Of a stretch of 64,000 nucleotides of DNA, positions 9,111-17,799 are shown one piece after another. Made by a program: the position numbers and the translations under genes. The stretch's first letter is position 1; every line of letters starts with the position of its first letter. The notes beneath the pieces were generated by a model. That model saw only the letters and a program-made list of their open reading frames with translations. It ran no database searches and was not told where the DNA came from. Source of the DNA: an uncultured Chitinophagaceae bacterium (GTDB lineage: Bacteria > Bacteroidota > Bacteroidia > Chitinophagales > Chitinophagaceae); the NCBI GenBank assembly GCA_937862815.1, contig CALMED010000002.1:186001-250000 (forward strand). Reading direction: 5' to 3'.

Positions 9111-9857
9111 TCAGGCAGCGGATGATTTGCGGGAAAGTGCGTAAATAACCAGGCCGAAACCGATTTTGTTTACGGCGTCGCCAATGTTATATACGATGTC
9201 CATGGCAGCAGCAGCAGCGGTGCGGTCGGCCACGAGCTCAATGCCAAACAGGCCGCCCTTGGTACCCAGGATGTATCCCAGCGGATAGATCGCCCATCCA
9301 ACCAGTACGAACCAGGCCAGCGTTTTGTTGGCAGATGCAACGGCAGGACCGGCGTTTTGTGCCAGCTTGGCCACTTCACCAAACCAAACCAGGTACACAA
9401 TGTAGAAATAGAAGGCTCCACTGATGGCGCCCCATACCCAGCTTATTGTTTCGGCGGGGTAGATGGCTTCACCGATGTAGCCGGTTACCAGCATGCCTAC
9501 CGATGCCGCAATGAGTTTCCACAGCAAGCCTTGCGTGGCACCGGATTTTTTGGTGATGAGGTAAAATTCCACGCACATCAGGGGTACGGTCAGCAACCAG
9601 TCCACATAACGGAAAAACGTGGGCGATTCGCCGGTTTCCAGGCTGTAACCGCGCATGTAATAATAATGCACGGCTGCAATAAAAGTGATGAGGCCCGAAA
9701 CCAGGACGGATGTGCGCCACTTGGGATCGGTGTTTCCTACTTCGAAGAAGAAGAAAACCGACGCGGCCATCATGGCCATGGTGCCAACGAAAAACGTAAA
9801 GGCGACATAGTTGTCGTTGGCGAGCGGAGTAATCTCCAGAAAAAAGTGCTGTAGCAT
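9111..9857 (-). CDS. Proton-pumping rhodopsin (proteorhodopsin/xanthorhodopsin type)
   Basis: A 248-residue seven-helix protein. Helix C holds RYVDWLLTVPLMCVEFYLI: Asp86 (proton acceptor), Thr90 and Glu97 (proton donor), the DTE pattern of outward proton pumps. His64 in helix B matches the proteorhodopsin histidine paired with the acceptor. Lys231 in DAVNKIGFG binds retinal. Met94 sits at the colour-tuning position (proteorhodopsin 105), consistent with green absorption. In helix E, WGAISGAFYFYIVY aligns without gaps to bacteriorhodopsin from Trp137, putting Gly143 at the Trp138 position. Xanthorhodopsin has Gly there, opening a fenestration for an antenna carotenoid. First gene of the rhodopsin-crtY-blh array. 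Confidence 0.96.
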   Translation of the reverse strand: MLQHFFLEITPLANDNYVAFTFFVGTMAMMAASVFFFFEVGNTDPKWRTSVLVSGLITFIAAVHYYYMRGYSLETGESPTFFRYVDWLLTVPLMCVEFYLITKKSGATQGLLWKLIAASVGMLVTGYIGEAIYPAETISWVWGAISGAFYFYIVYLVWFGEVAKLAQNAGPAVASANKTLAWFVLVGWAIYPLGYILGTKGGLFGIELVADRTAAAAAMDIVYNIGDAVNKIGFGLVIYALSRKSSAA

Positions 9858-10280
9858 ATGCTATGGTTTTTGGTTATGAATACCGTCTATTGTTTAATAG
9901 CCGGGCAATTTGACTTAAACAAAACCGAGCCACAGTCAACTTGTTCGCGGGAGAGGTTAAATTATTTTTTTTGTCGATACTTCTATTCGAAAAGATGCTC
10001 GAAGCATGAACGCTTTTGTTCAGTCCGCCTGCAACACTACTTATTTACACGCAGTGCCGTCCGGTATCGCAGGCGGCGGTATTGTACAGACGTCCGGGTG
10101 ATGGAATAGTGTAGTTATAACCCTGTATACGTATAAATTATTTTACTGGTTGCCGGAAGGCTTCTGGTTTTGAACCTTGTTCGATGATCTGCGGATTTGG
10201 TACAGCATGTGCTGCGTTATTTTGGTTTTACCTGCTGCTTTGCCGGGAAAGGAAACCTTGCGGTAGCGTCGTCTGACTTC
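9858..10280 (-). promoter_or_regulatory. 423-base non-coding region upstream of the rhodopsin gene
   Basis: The only gap over 300 bases in the window. No convincing gene is seen. It must hold the rhodopsin promoter, but no exact TAnnTTTG box reads toward the rhodopsin start. A weak candidate is a TTG 20 bases before TATTAAAC, overlapping the inverted repeat at 9890-9922. A second 8-bp inverted repeat (10025-10032 with 10069-10076) lies further up. The part near 10280 is the downstream flank of nth. Confidence 0.5.
9890..9922. repeat. Inverted repeat TTGTTTAA-N17-TTAAACAA, possible operator
   Basis: Two perfect 8-base half-sites (9890-9897 and 9915-9922) with centres 25 bases apart, 33-65 bases before the rhodopsin ATG. 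Position and symmetry suggest a dimeric regulator site overlapping the promoter. The regulator is unknown; the low-complexity half-site could occur by chance. Confidence 0.4.
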
Positions 10281-10925
10281 TTATGCTTTACGCCTGCTGT
10301 AATAGCGGCATGCCTGCTGCAACCCGCATTTTCCACATTGCGGATTACGTGCAGTACAGGTATAGCGACCATGCAGAATGAGCCAGTGATGGGCTTTGTG
10401 GATGAGATCCCCGGGAATTTCTTTTACCAGTTGCTTTTCCACCGCTAATGGTGTTTTGGCCGTGGAAGTGACCAGTCCCAACCGGTGGCTTACCCGGAAC
10501 ACATGGGTGTCAACTGCCATGTTGGGCTGGGCGTCAATTACCGAGGTGATCACGTTGGCGGTCTTGCGCCCCACTCCCGGCAAGGTCACCAGTTCTTCCA
10601 CCGTCAGTGGCACCTGGCCCTTAAATTCCTGTACCAGCTTCCGGCCAAGACCCAGCAGGTGCTTGGTTTTGTTGTTGGGGTAAGAGATGCTGCGGATAAG
10701 CGGAAAAAGTTCGTCAAAACTGGCCTTGCTCAGGCTTTCGGGGTCGGGGAAGCGTTCAAACAGGGCCGGGGTGGTAAGGTTCACCCGTTTATCGGTGCAC
10801 TGGGCCGATAGTACCACGGCCACCAGCAATTGATAGGGGTTGTCGTACAACAACTCCGTCTCCGCTTCGGGCACATGGGTGTTGAAATAATCCAGTACGT
10901 ACCGGTAACGCTCCTTTCGGGTCAT
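10281..10925 (-). CDS. nth: Endonuclease III
   Basis: A 214-residue DNA glycosylase/AP lyase for oxidised pyrimidines. The helix-hairpin-helix LPGVGRK (115-121) ends in the catalytic Lys121. Asp139 in VDTHVFR is the second catalytic residue. The C-terminus carries the [4Fe-4S] cysteine pattern C-x6-C-x2-C-x5-C (190, 197, 200, 206). The ATG at 10925 is chosen over a TTG two codons upstream. Length is standard. Confidence 0.97.
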   Translation of the reverse strand: MTRKERYRYVLDYFNTHVPEAETELLYDNPYQLLVAVVLSAQCTDKRVNLTTPALFERFPDPESLSKASFDELFPLIRSISYPNNKTKHLLGLGRKLVQEFKGQVPLTVEELVTLPGVGRKTANVITSVIDAQPNMAVDTHVFRVSHRLGLVTSTAKTPLAVEKQLVKEIPGDLIHKAHHWLILHGRYTCTARNPQCGKCGLQQACRYYSRRKA

Positions 10926-10974
10926 AGACAATTGAGGGAGCGTGCAATTTAATGGATCAGGAGGATTTCACCGC

Positions 10975-11214
10975 TTAATTCGGGTGCTGCAGCAATTGGC
11001 TGTCGGTTGCGTAATGCAACACTTTTAAGACGGTTTCTGTGCGGGGCGAACAACGGAAAGCTTCCAGTCGCCGCTGGGCCGATTGCAGTACCTCCAGCTT
11101 TTCCCGCAGGGTCCAGTCTTCGGTGAGAGCCTGTTCAATGGCGGCCGTCTCTTCAGGCGAGGTTTCTTTGTAGAGATACTGTAGCAAGTCTTCCGGCGTA
11201 AATTTTGAAGTCAT
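10975..11214 (-). CDS. Small anti-sigma-like protein of unknown function
   Basis: A 79-residue acidic, helical protein with no membrane segment. Its first half (LLQYLYKETSPEETAAIEQALTE) follows the pattern of the N-terminal domain of Bacteroidota anti-sigma factors: an L-x-Y-x-[DE] start, a Pro/Ser turn, a long helix and a second helix. The zinc-binding Cys and His of ZAS domains are absent. The same pattern occurs twice in the anti-sigma-like gene at 23669-24721. It lies between nth and the DivIC-like gene. The function is unknown. Confidence 0.7.
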   Translation of the reverse strand: MTSKFTPEDLLQYLYKETSPEETAAIEQALTEDWTLREKLEVLQSAQRRLEAFRCSPRTETVLKVLHYATDSQLLQHPN

Positions 11215-11308
11215 AAGCGATCCTTTTAAGCGTACACGATGATGGTTTTTCCAGGATGCTTTCCACTATAAACGGCCGGAAAACGGGGATATTGTGCGGG
11301 GCTGAAAT

Positions 11309-11602
11309 TTATTCGTCGAAGACAAAGAGGTCTTCTTTGTCCTTTTTCATGAAGTATTTTTCACGGGCGATGCGCTCGAAGGCAGTAGGATCGGTCTTCC
11401 TGCGCTCCAGTTCGGCCCGGGCTTCTTCAATCCGCTGGTCGTAATAAGCGCTGCTGCTCTTCAGTTCCCGCAGTTTCTGGAAGCGGTTAAACTGCGAAAA
11501 AAGGTCGTTGCGGTCGAAAAACAGCATCCAGGCCCCCAGGCCTATCAGGGTGAGGACGTACTTGTTGGTCAGTACAGACGGGATGCGGGCCAGGAACTGC
11601 AT
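11309..11602 (-). CDS. Septum formation initiator (DivIC/FtsB-like) protein
   Basis: A 97-residue bitopic protein: a short cytoplasmic start, one membrane helix (about 12-28), then a coiled coil rich in Glu, Arg and Lys (RFQKLRELKSSSAYYDQRIEEAR) ending YFMKKDKEDLFVF. This is the layout of FtsB/DivIC proteins that link the early and late divisome. It lies downstream of eno, a common neighbour in Bacteroidota. The gap to eno is enlarged by a repeat-bounded insert at 11628-11760. Confidence 0.85.
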   Translation of the reverse strand: MQFLARIPSVLTNKYVLTLIGLGAWMLFFDRNDLFSQFNRFQKLRELKSSSAYYDQRIEEARAELERRKTDPTAFERIAREKYFMKKDKEDLFVFDE

Positions 11603-11627
11603 AGGCGAAATGGTTGATTCCGGGGGT

Positions 11628-11760
11628 GTGAGGCTGTCGTAAAGCGGTATGAAAATGCGAAGGATTGGGATGCAGGGAGATGGTGATCAGGTTTCTTTTC
11701 TCCGTGTTTCTCCGTTTCTCAACCCCTCCGTGTGCTCACGATTTTTTACGACAGCCTCAC
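11628..11760. mobile_element. Candidate MITE-like element with 16-bp terminal inverted repeats
   Basis: A perfect 16-base inverted repeat (11628-11643 with 11745-11760) bounds a 133-base non-coding segment between eno and the DivIC-like gene. The interior has partial direct repeats of TTTCTCCG (about 11693-11718), similar in style to interspersed repeats seen in many bacteria. No coding sequence and no clear target-site duplication are visible. It may be a miniature transposable element or a large structured intergenic hairpin. Confidence 0.45.
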
Positions 11761-11775
11761 CCGGATGGTACTAGT

Positions 11776-13086
<1,311 letters not shown>

Positions 13087-13233
13087 TTAATGAGAAGGAT
13101 GATGGCTGAAGGTACCCGGGCGGGCTGTTTCAGCAGGTGCAAAGAAACGACTTTCGGGGGGAGCCGCAAAGAACCGGTATCAGTGCCTTTTGTATTTTTT
13201 ATCAGGAACAAACGCTTGTTTGCAGTCTGCGTT

Positions 13234-14157
13234 TTACAACGGTGATTCCGCAGGCGCTGCGGTCAGTTGGCGGAAGATCTCTTCCAGGCTGTTGCTGCCG
13301 CTCTGCAGGGCTTCGATGTTGAGTTGCTGTTCCAGCGCCAGGCGCAGCAGGGCCTGTCGTACGGCTTCGGGGTCGCTGCAGGTCAGTTCCCACTGCCGGG
13401 GACTGCTGGCATACACCTGCTGTACCCCCGGTAGCCGCTCCAGCCAGGCAGGTTCAAGGGATTCACGGAAGCGTACCTGCACCGTTTGATTGTGGCCTGC
13501 CTGCTGCAGGTTGCTCAGCAGGTCGTTGGCCACCAAACCGCCCTTGTTGATGATGAGCACACGGTCGCAGATGGCTTCCACTTCCTGCAGGATGTGGGAG
13601 GAAAACAGAACGGTTTTATTTGCGCCCTGCCGGCGGATCACTTCACGTATTTCGATGATCTGGTTGGGGTCAAGACCGGAGGTAGGCTCATCCAGGATCA
13701 GGACCTCCGGATCATGCAAAAGGGCGGCTGCAATGCCCACCCGTTGTTTATAGCCTTTCGACAGCTGGTGAATTTTTTTGTTGGCTTCCGGCTTGAGTCC
13801 CACTGTTTCAATGGCCCATTCCACAGCTGCCCGGCGTTGGGGCAGGCGGTGCAGTTCGGCCAGGAAACCCAGGTATTCCCGTACATAGAGGTCGCTGTAG
13901 AGGGCATTGCTCTCGGGCAGGTAACCGATTTTCTGCCGTACGGCCACCGGGTTCTGCTGTACATCCAGCCCGCACACCCGCACCGTGCCCGCATCGGGCT
14001 GCAGGTAACCGGTAATCATTTTCATGGTGGTGCTTTTACCCGCCCCGTTGGGCCCCAGGAAACCCACAATCTCACCCCGGTTTACCCGGAACGTCAGATC
14101 GTTGACGGCCCGTTGACTTCCGTATGCTTTCACCAGGTTACTTACTTCAATGGACAT
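13234..14157 (-). CDS. gldA: Gliding-motility ABC transporter ATP-binding protein GldA
   Basis: A 307-residue ABC ATPase with Walker A GPNGAGKST (35-43), a signature LSKGYKQR and Walker B LILDEPTSGLD. The C-terminal ~90 residues are the extension typical of GldA-type subunits. In gliding Bacteroidota GldA pairs with the membrane proteins GldF and GldG. Those are not next to it here, as in some species where gldA stands apart. Alternative: a related ABC-2 exporter ATPase. Upstream on the same strand lies the porin-MFS operon, separated by a terminator. Confidence 0.85.
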   Translation of the reverse strand: MSIEVSNLVKAYGSQRAVNDLTFRVNRGEIVGFLGPNGAGKSTTMKMITGYLQPDAGTVRVCGLDVQQNPVAVRQKIGYLPESNALYSDLYVREYLGFLAELHRLPQRRAAVEWAIETVGLKPEANKKIHQLSKGYKQRVGIAAALLHDPEVLILDEPTSGLDPNQIIEIREVIRRQGANKTVLFSSHILQEVEAICDRVLIINKGGLVANDLLSNLQQAGHNQTVQVRFRESLEPAWLERLPGVQQVYASSPRQWELTCSDPEAVRQALLRLALEQQLNIEALQSGSNSLEEIFRQLTAAPAESPL

Positions 14158-14206
14158 GCGGTTTTCTTTGCGTCAAAAATACGGCAAAACAGGCGGGGAA
14201 AAAGAA

Positions 14207-14232
14207 AGGCCTCTGCTGAAGAGCGGAGGCCT
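14207..14232 (-). terminator. Terminator after the porin-MFS-small membrane protein operon
   Basis: A 7-bp stem (14207-14213 with 14226-14232) followed on the minus strand by a T-rich tract, between the 95-residue membrane protein gene and gldA. Confidence 0.65.
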
Positions 14233-14340
14233 GTATAACCAACCATATACAGACAAAAACAGTAGTTATATGACCGCAAAGCAGCGATGTACGCTGCATC
14301 CCGGCCCATCGCAATGGAAAATTTCCCGTATTTGTCAGGA

Positions 14341-14628
14341 TCAGTCGAGTGTGCCGGCCTCGTAATCTTTTTCCAGTTCTTCCGAACTTTCGGGCAGATG
14401 GTCGTATTCACCTTTGAGGGCATAGAAGCCAAACAGACACATGCCAATGGCAATGGGTATGAAAACCCCGATAAATACACCCCATTGAATTTTGGTGTCA
14501 ATAACCGGGTTTTTGGCCACTTCCGCCAGGCCGGTCTGTACCAGGTAAAACAGACCCACCGGACCGGCCGACATCCAGAGAATGCCCGACCAGCGTTTGA
14601 TTTGGTTGATGGTATGGGGAGAAAACAT
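14341..14628 (-). CDS. Small two-helix membrane protein, third gene of the transporter operon
   Basis: A 95-residue protein with two membrane helices (about 17-35 and 48-70) and an acidic tail (DHLPESSEELEKDYEAG). It begins 11 bases after the MFS gene on the same strand. No motif with a known function is visible. The tight linkage suggests it is an accessory or stabilising partner of the MFS carrier; that is inference from position only. Confidence 0.75.
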   Translation of the reverse strand: MFSPHTINQIKRWSGILWMSAGPVGLFYLVQTGLAEVAKNPVIDTKIQWGVFIGVFIPIAIGMCLFGFYALKGEYDHLPESSEELEKDYEAGTLD

Positions 14629-14639
14629 GGTAAAAGGGT

Positions 14640-16181
14640 TTAGTCGTTAACGTTGGGGTCTATCTTATTGCTGATGTAGAGGCTGCCAATCACCAGGCAC
14701 ACCACAGCCACCAGGATCGGGTACATAAGCCCCGAAAGTTTATCATCAACATAAATGGTGGTCAGCAACGTGGCAATGAACGGCGTAAGTCCGCCAAACA
14801 CACCGTTGCCGATGTGGTAGGGGAGCGACATGGAGGTATAGCGGATCTTGGTGGGAAAGAGTTCCACCAGGAAGGCCGCGATGGGGCCATACACCATGGT
14901 TACATATAAAATCATGATGAACACAAGGACCACCATGGACCAGTAGCTGCTGCTGCCGATGGTTTTGTTGATTTTGACAACAGGCTTCAGGGTGGTTTTG
15001 CCGGCATCCGCGTACAGGGTGTCGGTACGGGTTTCCGTCAGCTGCATGCCATCTTCATAGTGCGACACTGTAATGGTTTTCCGCAGCGAATCGGCACTTC
15101 CGGCCAGGGGCTGCAGGGTGATTTGCAGGGTGCGTTTTTCGGTTAATTCGGTTTTTTCCGAAGGGTCGGCCAGGTGGTACAGCTGCGAAAACAGGGGGCG
15201 GTATGTAAAAATAGCCAGCGCCATACCCACCATCATGATCCATTTACGGCCCACTTTATCGCTCCACCCGCCAAATACCACAAAGAAAGGAGTGGCAAAG
15301 AGGATGGCCCAGATGAGCAGGGTACGGCTCTGGTCAAAATCAACCTTACACACATTTTCAATAAACGACTGCGCATAAAACTGGCCGGTGTACCACACCA
15401 CCCCCTGGCCCATGGTGGCACCAAACAGCGCCAGCAATACCATCTTCAGGTTGGCCTTGTGTACAAAGCTTTCCCTGAGGGGGTTGACCGAAGTTTTGCC
15501 TTCTTTTTTGAGTTTGGCAAACAGGGGTGATTCGTTCATCTTCAGCCGGATGTAAATGGATACAATCACCAGCAGAATGGAAACAAGGAAGGGGATGCGC
15601 CAGCCCCAGTCGTTGAACTTGGCGATGGACTGCTGCGGGTCGCTGTCGAGGCTGTGCCGGGTGAGCAGGATCACGCCCAGCGACACGAAGAGCCCCAATG
15701 TGGCGGTGGTCTGGATCCAGGAGGTGTAAAAGCCCCGTTTGTTGGCCGGGGCGTGTTCGGCCACATAGGTGGCGGCGCCCCCGTATTCACCCCCCAGTGC
15801 CAGGCCCTGCATTAACCGCAGGATCAGTACCAGGATGGGGGCTGCAAAACCGATGCGGTCGTAGCCCGGCACCAACCCAATGGCAAAGGTGGAGCCCCCC
15901 ATGATGACCAGCGTGAGCAGAAACGTGTATTTGCGACCCACAATATCCCCCAGCCGGCCAAATACCAGCGCACCGAAAGGCCGCACGATGAACCCGGCGG
16001 CAAAAGTGGCCAGGGTTGACAGCAAGGCGGCCGTTGGATTTGTTTGGGGAAAAAACTGGTTGGCGATCACAACGGCGAGTGAGCCGAAGATGTAAAAGTC
16101 GTACCACTCAATGAGGGTGCCCACCGAGGAGGCGCCGATCACTTTCCAGATACCTTTTTCTTCTTGTTTGTCTGTTTGCAT
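14640..16181 (-). CDS. MFS metabolite:H+ symporter (MHS family) with an inserted loop
   Basis: A 513-residue carrier of the metabolite:H+ symporter branch (ProP/ShiA-like). The N-terminal signature GTLIEWYDFYIFGSLA, the loop GRLGDIVGRKYTF and GLALGGEYGGAATYVAE are all present. Between the predicted eighth and ninth helices lies an extra hydrophilic segment of about 80 residues (about 330-412), rich in Thr, Glu and Lys; typical members are ~430-450 residues. It starts 19 bases after the porin gene. With the porin and divergent acs, uptake of acetate or another small carboxylate is a reasonable inference. Confidence 0.87.
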   Translation of the reverse strand: MQTDKQEEKGIWKVIGASSVGTLIEWYDFYIFGSLAVVIANQFFPQTNPTAALLSTLATFAAGFIVRPFGALVFGRLGDIVGRKYTFLLTLVIMGGSTFAIGLVPGYDRIGFAAPILVLILRLMQGLALGGEYGGAATYVAEHAPANKRGFYTSWIQTTATLGLFVSLGVILLTRHSLDSDPQQSIAKFNDWGWRIPFLVSILLVIVSIYIRLKMNESPLFAKLKKEGKTSVNPLRESFVHKANLKMVLLALFGATMGQGVVWYTGQFYAQSFIENVCKVDFDQSRTLLIWAILFATPFFVVFGGWSDKVGRKWIMMVGMALAIFTYRPLFSQLYHLADPSEKTELTEKRTLQITLQPLAGSADSLRKTITVSHYEDGMQLTETRTDTLYADAGKTTLKPVVKINKTIGSSSYWSMVVLVFIMILYVTMVYGPIAAFLVELFPTKIRYTSMSLPYHIGNGVFGGLTPFIATLLTTIYVDDKLSGLMYPILVAVVCLVIGSLYISNKIDPNVND

Positions 16182-16200
16182 GTGGTTGGTTGTTGTGTGA

Positions 16201-17607
16201 TCAGAGAAAAATCTGCAGCTGCAGTAAAAGTTCGCCCCTGGTTCCGTCTTTTACACGTTGCCCGTTGCGCAGGTAGTACAGCGGCCGTGTGCTGTACTGG
16301 GGTGTGATTTTGGCATGGTGTCCGTCAATGAAAAAATTTGCGCCTATGTCGAAATAACTGCCGGGCTCATCCAGGTAACGCAATTGCTTCCAGGTATAGG
16401 CGCCAAAGGGTTGCACACGCACTTTATTTTTGGCCCCTTTGGGCAGCAGTAATCCCGTTTGTACATAAGCAATATTGCCCGTTCCAATGAACATACGTGC
16501 ATCACCTGGTCCGTTAAGCGTACGGGAGACGGCAGCTAAACCCGGGTCAAAGCCGCTGGCCGTATTCATAATGCCGATGGTGCGCCAGTAGTTAGGGCCG
16601 AAGTTGTAGTTGTAAAAAACGCCATAGGCCGTTAAGGCCATGTTGCGGGACTTGTTGCCTACCGGCAGATCGGCAAACACATCGGCCCCCAGCAGGGTGA
16701 TGTTGTGCTGCTCCATCACTCCATTGCCGTCAATACTCTTTGTGCCGTTTTTATTGTGATAGAAGCCGGCTCCTATATTGAACACTTTCTTTGTTCCCAC
16801 ATAGGTTCCTACCCGAAACGGGAGTACGTTGGATTCCTGGCCGAGAAACTGGTAATCGAAATACCCCTGCAGGGCCGCCCGGGCGTCGCCGTTGTTATCC
16901 ACCGCCACCCGCTGTTGTTTAACAGCGTCAAATACGGGGGTGTTGTTGGTGGCAAAGGGCTTGTTTACAGCTACTGAATAGTTCAGTTTGCCCAGGTGTC
17001 CTTTGGCATACAGGCCAAACTGCCGAACAAACTGATCGCTGAACTCCACCAGGGGCCAGTTAATGATGGGCGCATCAATGGTGAGGAAATTGAGTGTGCT
17101 GGCGCTGCTCATGCGGCTGATGCCCCACCAGTAATGCAGGCCGCCTCCGATGTACAGGTTGTATTTATTTTTCTTGCCCGTGGCCGGGTTGGTTGCAGGA
17201 ATCACGGCAAATTCGTTCCAGGCATCGTGTATAAATAACTGGGGTTTTTTACCCGCACCGTACGGCCCTGTACCTCCCGAGCCGCTGCCGCCACCGGTAG
17301 CAAAACTCTGGTTGTTGATTCCGAAATGGGTAACAATAAGATAGCGGGGACTTATTTGTGCATAGGCCAGCATCCGCAGGCGGCGGGCGCCAATATCCCA
17401 GGTGTTGTTGCGCACTTCATTGTTGATAACGGTACCCGGGTTGTTTTGCTGGCTGCGCAGCCAGATCTGGTTCCAGGTCATAAAGCGTATGAACCGGGTG
17501 GTATCGCCGCCAATGTTCAGTTTCATTCCCGCCTGGTACTCCTGTGATCCCTGGCCGGCAGCGGACAGGATACACAGCGACAAACAAGCAGCCAGTAGAT
17601 ATTTCAT
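16201..17607 (-). CDS. Outer-membrane porin
   Basis: A 468-residue protein with a Sec signal peptide (cut near SAAGQG) followed by many alternating amphipathic strands and a C-terminus ending in a hydrophobic residue pattern (LLLQLQIFL), typical of outer-membrane beta-barrels. Segments such as FIRFMTWNQIWLRSQQ and YNLYIGGGLHYWWG suggest a porin family seen in Bacteroidota beside carboxylate carriers. It is first in the porin-MFS-small protein operon and divergent from acs. The substrate is inferred from neighbours only. Confidence 0.8.
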   Translation of the reverse strand: MKYLLAACLSLCILSAAGQGSQEYQAGMKLNIGGDTTRFIRFMTWNQIWLRSQQNNPGTVINNEVRNNTWDIGARRLRMLAYAQISPRYLIVTHFGINNQSFATGGGSGSGGTGPYGAGKKPQLFIHDAWNEFAVIPATNPATGKKNKYNLYIGGGLHYWWGISRMSSASTLNFLTIDAPIINWPLVEFSDQFVRQFGLYAKGHLGKLNYSVAVNKPFATNNTPVFDAVKQQRVAVDNNGDARAALQGYFDYQFLGQESNVLPFRVGTYVGTKKVFNIGAGFYHNKNGTKSIDGNGVMEQHNITLLGADVFADLPVGNKSRNMALTAYGVFYNYNFGPNYWRTIGIMNTASGFDPGLAAVSRTLNGPGDARMFIGTGNIAYVQTGLLLPKGAKNKVRVQPFGAYTWKQLRYLDEPGSYFDIGANFFIDGHHAKITPQYSTRPLYYLRNGQRVKDGTRGELLLQLQIFL

Positions 17608-17747
17608 GAAGGGAGGTAAGGGTTGTGACGGCTAAAATACTATTCCCCGTAAGAATACAAATTTCTGTTCAAATTATCGTTGGCAAAGTTGTACAACAAA
17701 TTACCGGGTTTTCGGCTGCCCCTGCTAAGGGTGTGCCTGTTGTGAAC

Positions 17748-17778
17748 TTGGGTATTTGTGCAGATCGGTGTATCTTTT
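17748..17778 (+). promoter_or_regulatory. acs promoter (TTG-N20-TATCTTTT)
   Basis: A TTG at 17748-17750 and a one-mismatch -7 box at 17771-17778 with the preferred 20-base spacing, 21 bases before the acs ATG. It lies in the 192-base divergent region shared with the porin gene. Confidence 0.6.
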
Positions 17779-17799
17779 CGGCTCTCAAAATGAATTGCT

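Noticed and set aside
9858-10109. An 83-codon plus-strand frame upstream of the rhodopsin gene
   Set aside because: The predicted peptide is Arg/Cys/Tyr-rich without any domain or signal peptide, and it spans the likely rhodopsin promoter.
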